A stretch of DNA of 7,980 nt, taken from positions 1 to 7,980 of the forward strand of contig JBLMZH010000069.1 of assembly GCA_050258715.1 (NCBI GenBank). The letters run 5' to 3'. Of the stretch, positions 6,370 to 7,980 are shown in pieces. The notes below the pieces were generated by a model. The model was not told where the DNA came from, ran no database searches, and worked only from the letters and a program-made list of their open reading frames with translations. This DNA is from JBLMZH01 sp050258715. GTDB lineage: Bacteria > Patescibacteriota > Doudnabacteria > UBA920 > O2-02-FULL-48-8. The first letter of the stretch is position 1. Every line of letters begins with the position of its first letter. The position numbers were made by a program, and so were the translations under genes.

Positions 6370-7026
6370 AATTGTTTTCGGTTTATAGCTGGGCTTAAAG
6401 ATTTCGATTGATGTGTCCCAGCCCTGATCTGTCCCGGCGTTGGCCACGGTCAATGGCTTGCCGGAAAGATGAATGAACAAAAAGCGTTTCGATACTCCCG
6501 GGTTGTATAAAAAATAACCCTTCGAAGACGAATAATATTCCGGGCACCCGGCACTTGAGTCGGTAGGGATGACGGCAGTCTGAAAGGAACCGGAAAAGCC
6601 CAGGCCGCTAACCGGCTGAGCAAAACAATTTTTTGACGAATCCTGGCTGAGGATTTTTTGTTTGATCGCGTCCTTAAGCGAACTTTGGTCGGTTTTATCA
6701 AAGACTTCGAGCCACTGTCCTTTTTCTGGCTTTTGGCTTGCCAAAAACACATAAACCCGGCGCCCGATCTCGGATGTGGATATGTTTCCTTTTTCCGAAG
6801 TCTGAGAATAGGAAAAACGGATTCCAAGCTTGTCGGAACTGAATGTCCGGATGTCAGAAGGGCTGATTATGGCCTTTTCAACGGCGATTTCGGCCACGGC
6901 AAGCTTCGCCTCATTTCCGACCTTCACTTCCGCCTCCGGCTTTTTGGCGAAAAACGAAACCACGGATGCCGTGGAAACCGCAGCCAATCCAATGATGCTC
7001 GCAATGGTAATAATCGTCCCCTTCAT
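6349..7026 (-). CDS. Exported or membrane-anchored protein of unknown function, 225 aa
   Basis: I do not recognise a family. The product has an N-terminal hydrophobic segment (residues 4-26) after Met-Lys, acting as an uncleaved anchor or signal peptide. A polar, Ala/Glu/Lys-rich linker (27-55) follows, then a globular part (about 57-212) assumed to lie outside the membrane. It contains LGIRFSY (67-73), a pattern I associate with exported proteins of reduced bacteria, and two cysteines (Cys134, Cys161) that could form a disulfide. The tail is basic (KPKTIKKSPVR). There is no lipobox or enzymatic motif. The start is the ATG at 7026. It lacks a Shine-Dalgarno, and the predicted transcription start falls on its A, suggesting a leaderless mRNA. 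The gene stands alone between two terminators and converges on rpmB. Confidence 0.8.
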   Translation of the reverse strand: MKGTIITIASIIGLAAVSTASVVSFFAKKPEAEVKVGNEAKLAVAEIAVEKAIISPSDIRTFSSDKLGIRFSYSQTSEKGNISTSEIGRRVYVFLASQKPEKGQWLEVFDKTDQSSLKDAIKQKILSQDSSKNCFAQPVSGLGFSGSFQTAVIPTDSSAGCPEYYSSSKGYFLYNPGVSKRFLFIHLSGKPLTVANAGTDQGWDTSIEIFKPSYKPKTIKKSPVR

Positions 7027-7032
7027 GTCAAA

Positions 7033-7061
7033 AATCTAATCGCTGCCAATATCCCGGTCAA
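7033..7061 (-). promoter_or_regulatory. Promoter of the exported-protein gene, predicted leaderless
   Basis: On the minus strand TTGACC (7056-7061), a 17-bp spacer and TAGATT (7033-7038, four of six) form a promoter. Counting from the -10 box, +1 falls at 7026, exactly the A of the ATG. No ribosome binding site precedes the start codon, which agrees with leaderless translation. Confidence 0.5.
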
Positions 7062-7075
7062 TGCAAAATACCAAC

Positions 7076-7106
7076 AAAAAACCCGCCTTCGAAGCAGGAG
7101 TTTTTT
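7076..7106. terminator. Terminator behind the EAL gene
   Basis: AAAAAAC (7076-7082) and GTTTTTT (7100-7106) flank an imperfect GC-containing stem with a central CTTCGAAG. The hairpin begins 7 nt beyond the stop codon of the leftward EAL gene. The inner stem has bulges, but the tract arrangement is typical of an intrinsic terminator and symmetric in both directions. Confidence 0.65.
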
Positions 7107-7113
7107 ATCGGAA

Positions 7114-7980
7114 TTAAAAGGTGTTTTCCGGAAGCCAGACTCTGCCCTGAACCAATAGTTCTTCCAGGCGCGCGGGTTCGACCGGAGCGCTTAAAAGGAA
7201 ACCTTGAACCAAATCGCACTTTTGCTTATGAAGGAAAGCCAGCTGCTCGTTGCGCTCGACACCTTCCCCAACCACGGTCATTTTGAGGCTGTGGGCCAAA
7301 TTGATTATCGAATTGACGATTGCGGTATCTTTGTCCTTGAAAGGTATGCCTTTCACAAAAACTTTGTCGATCTTCAAAGTGTCGATGGGCAAAGTCTTGA
7401 TATAGTTCAAGGAGGCATAGCCCGTATTAAAATCATCAATGGCCAGCTTAATCCCGTCGCGCTTGAGCTCGTGGAGCATGTTGAACACTGTCTGGGATTT
7501 TTCCATGATCAGGCTCTCAGTCAGTTCAAGTTCCAGGCAGCTTGGATCGAAGCCGATGGAATTCGTGATCCTGTGGATATTGCGCACCAAATGCCGCTGC
7601 TGAAACTGCCTGGCCGAAACATTCACAGCCAGCCGGACATCAAACCCTTTCTCGCGCCAAGCCTTCACCTGCGAAAGCGAGTTCCTCAGCACCCAGTCCC
7701 CGATCTGTTCAATGAGCCCGGTGGTTTCCGCGATATCGATAAAGTCGCCGGGGAAGGTCAGTCCGAGTTCGGGATGCTGCCAGCGAATCAACGCTTCGAC
7801 CTGCACGATTTTTCCGCTTTGAAGGTCAACTTGGGGCTGATAATACACGATGAACTCGTCGTTCTTCAGGGCTTTTCTGAGGGTGTTCTCCAGGCTCAAT
7901 CGCTCGAACGCCTTGGCGTTCATGGTCGGAGTGTAGAATTGGAAATTGTTCCGGCCCTGCTCTTTGGCCCGGTAAAGCGC
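7114..7980 (-). CDS. C-di-GMP signalling protein, GGDEF-EAL type, C-terminal part
   Basis: The gene is cut by the right edge of the window. The frame is open through 7980, and the codons at 7924-7980 read ALYRAKEQGRNNF and on, the typical end of a GGDEF domain, so the Met at 7923 is internal. The rest is a complete EAL phosphodiesterase domain that would hydrolyse c-di-GMP to pGpG. Counting from that Met, the signature residues are EAL (43-45), Asn101 in NVSARQF, the glutamates of ELELTES (131-137), DDFNTGYAS (163-171, metal-binding Asp163/Asp164), Lys184, Glu220 in GEGVE and Gln240 in VQGF. All catalytic positions are present, so an active enzyme is likely. Asn in DDFNTGY replaces the common Gly. 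Sensor domains and GGDEF activity cannot be judged from this fragment. A terminator follows the stop. Confidence 0.95.
   Translation of the reverse strand, partial: ALYRAKEQGRNNFQFYTPTMNAKAFERLSLENTLRKALKNDEFIVYYQPQVDLQSGKIVQVEALIRWQHPELGLTFPGDFIDIAETTGLIEQIGDWVLRNSLSQVKAWREKGFDVRLAVNVSARQFQQRHLVRNIHRITNSIGFDPSCLELELTESLIMEKSQTVFNMLHELKRDGIKLAIDDFNTGYASLNYIKTLPIDTLKIDKVFVKGIPFKDKDTAIVNSIINLAHSLKMTVVGEGVERNEQLAFLHKQKCDLVQGFLLSAPVEPARLEELLVQGRVWLPENTF

Noticed and set aside
6658..7158. 166-codon plus-strand frame spanning the exported-protein gene and the EAL terminator
   Set aside because: It crosses a promoter, a terminator and two gene ends, has no binding site, and its translation looks like antisense noise.

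Overview
This window is a translation-gene neighbourhood of a bacterium that is probably a member of the Candidate Phyla Radiation (Patescibacteria, Parcubacteria-like). The assignment is an inference from gene content and order: a short M50 site-2 protease sits next to an rpsL-rpsG-fusA block, L28 is only 62 residues with two CxxC pairs, and EF-Tu and EF-G look Patescibacteria-like. No phylogeny was run. UGA acts as a stop at one gene end and never appears inside the reading frames, so the ordinary bacterial code fits.

Layout from left to right. Positions 1-144 hold a perfect 13-bp hairpin behind tuf and a good leftward promoter for a gene outside the window. tuf (EF-Tu) occupies 145-1332 on the minus strand, behind a roughly 147-nt leader and a strong promoter (TTTACA-17-TATAAT) at 1486-1514. 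Back to back with it, on the plus strand, are two tiny genes with excellent ribosome binding sites (1607-1744 and 1795-1941). Each encodes a charged N-terminus and one membrane helix, and I recognise neither. A bidirectional terminator (1956-1997) and an AT-rich inverted-repeat region (2003-2117) follow.

Next is the leftward str-type operon rpsL-rpsG-fusA (5192 down to 2118), with a promoter at 5366-5394 and a structured leader of about 167 nt. The leader holds a terminator-like hairpin with a possible competing stem, and a nested double hairpin. fusA is bracketed by copies of the AT-rich repeat, and the encoded EF-G has unusual residues in both guanine-recognition motifs (NKIN for NKxD; GGD where GSA is usual). 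An M50 intramembrane protease gene (5418-6056, minus) and rpmB (6149-6337, plus) diverge from a 92-bp region carrying two interleaved promoters. rpmB converges on an exported protein of unknown function (6349-7026, minus) through a shared terminator. That protein's promoter predicts a leaderless mRNA. The right edge holds the C-terminal part of a GGDEF-EAL c-di-GMP protein (minus, running off the window) with its terminator.

Functionally, S12, S7, EF-G, EF-Tu and L28 supply the ribosome and elongation cycle. The membrane protease, the two small membrane proteins, the exported protein and the c-di-GMP enzyme are envelope or signalling genes interspersed among them. The points most worth a second look are the EF-G nucleotide-pocket changes, the unannotated small membrane-protein pair, the str leader, and the repeat pair around fusA.
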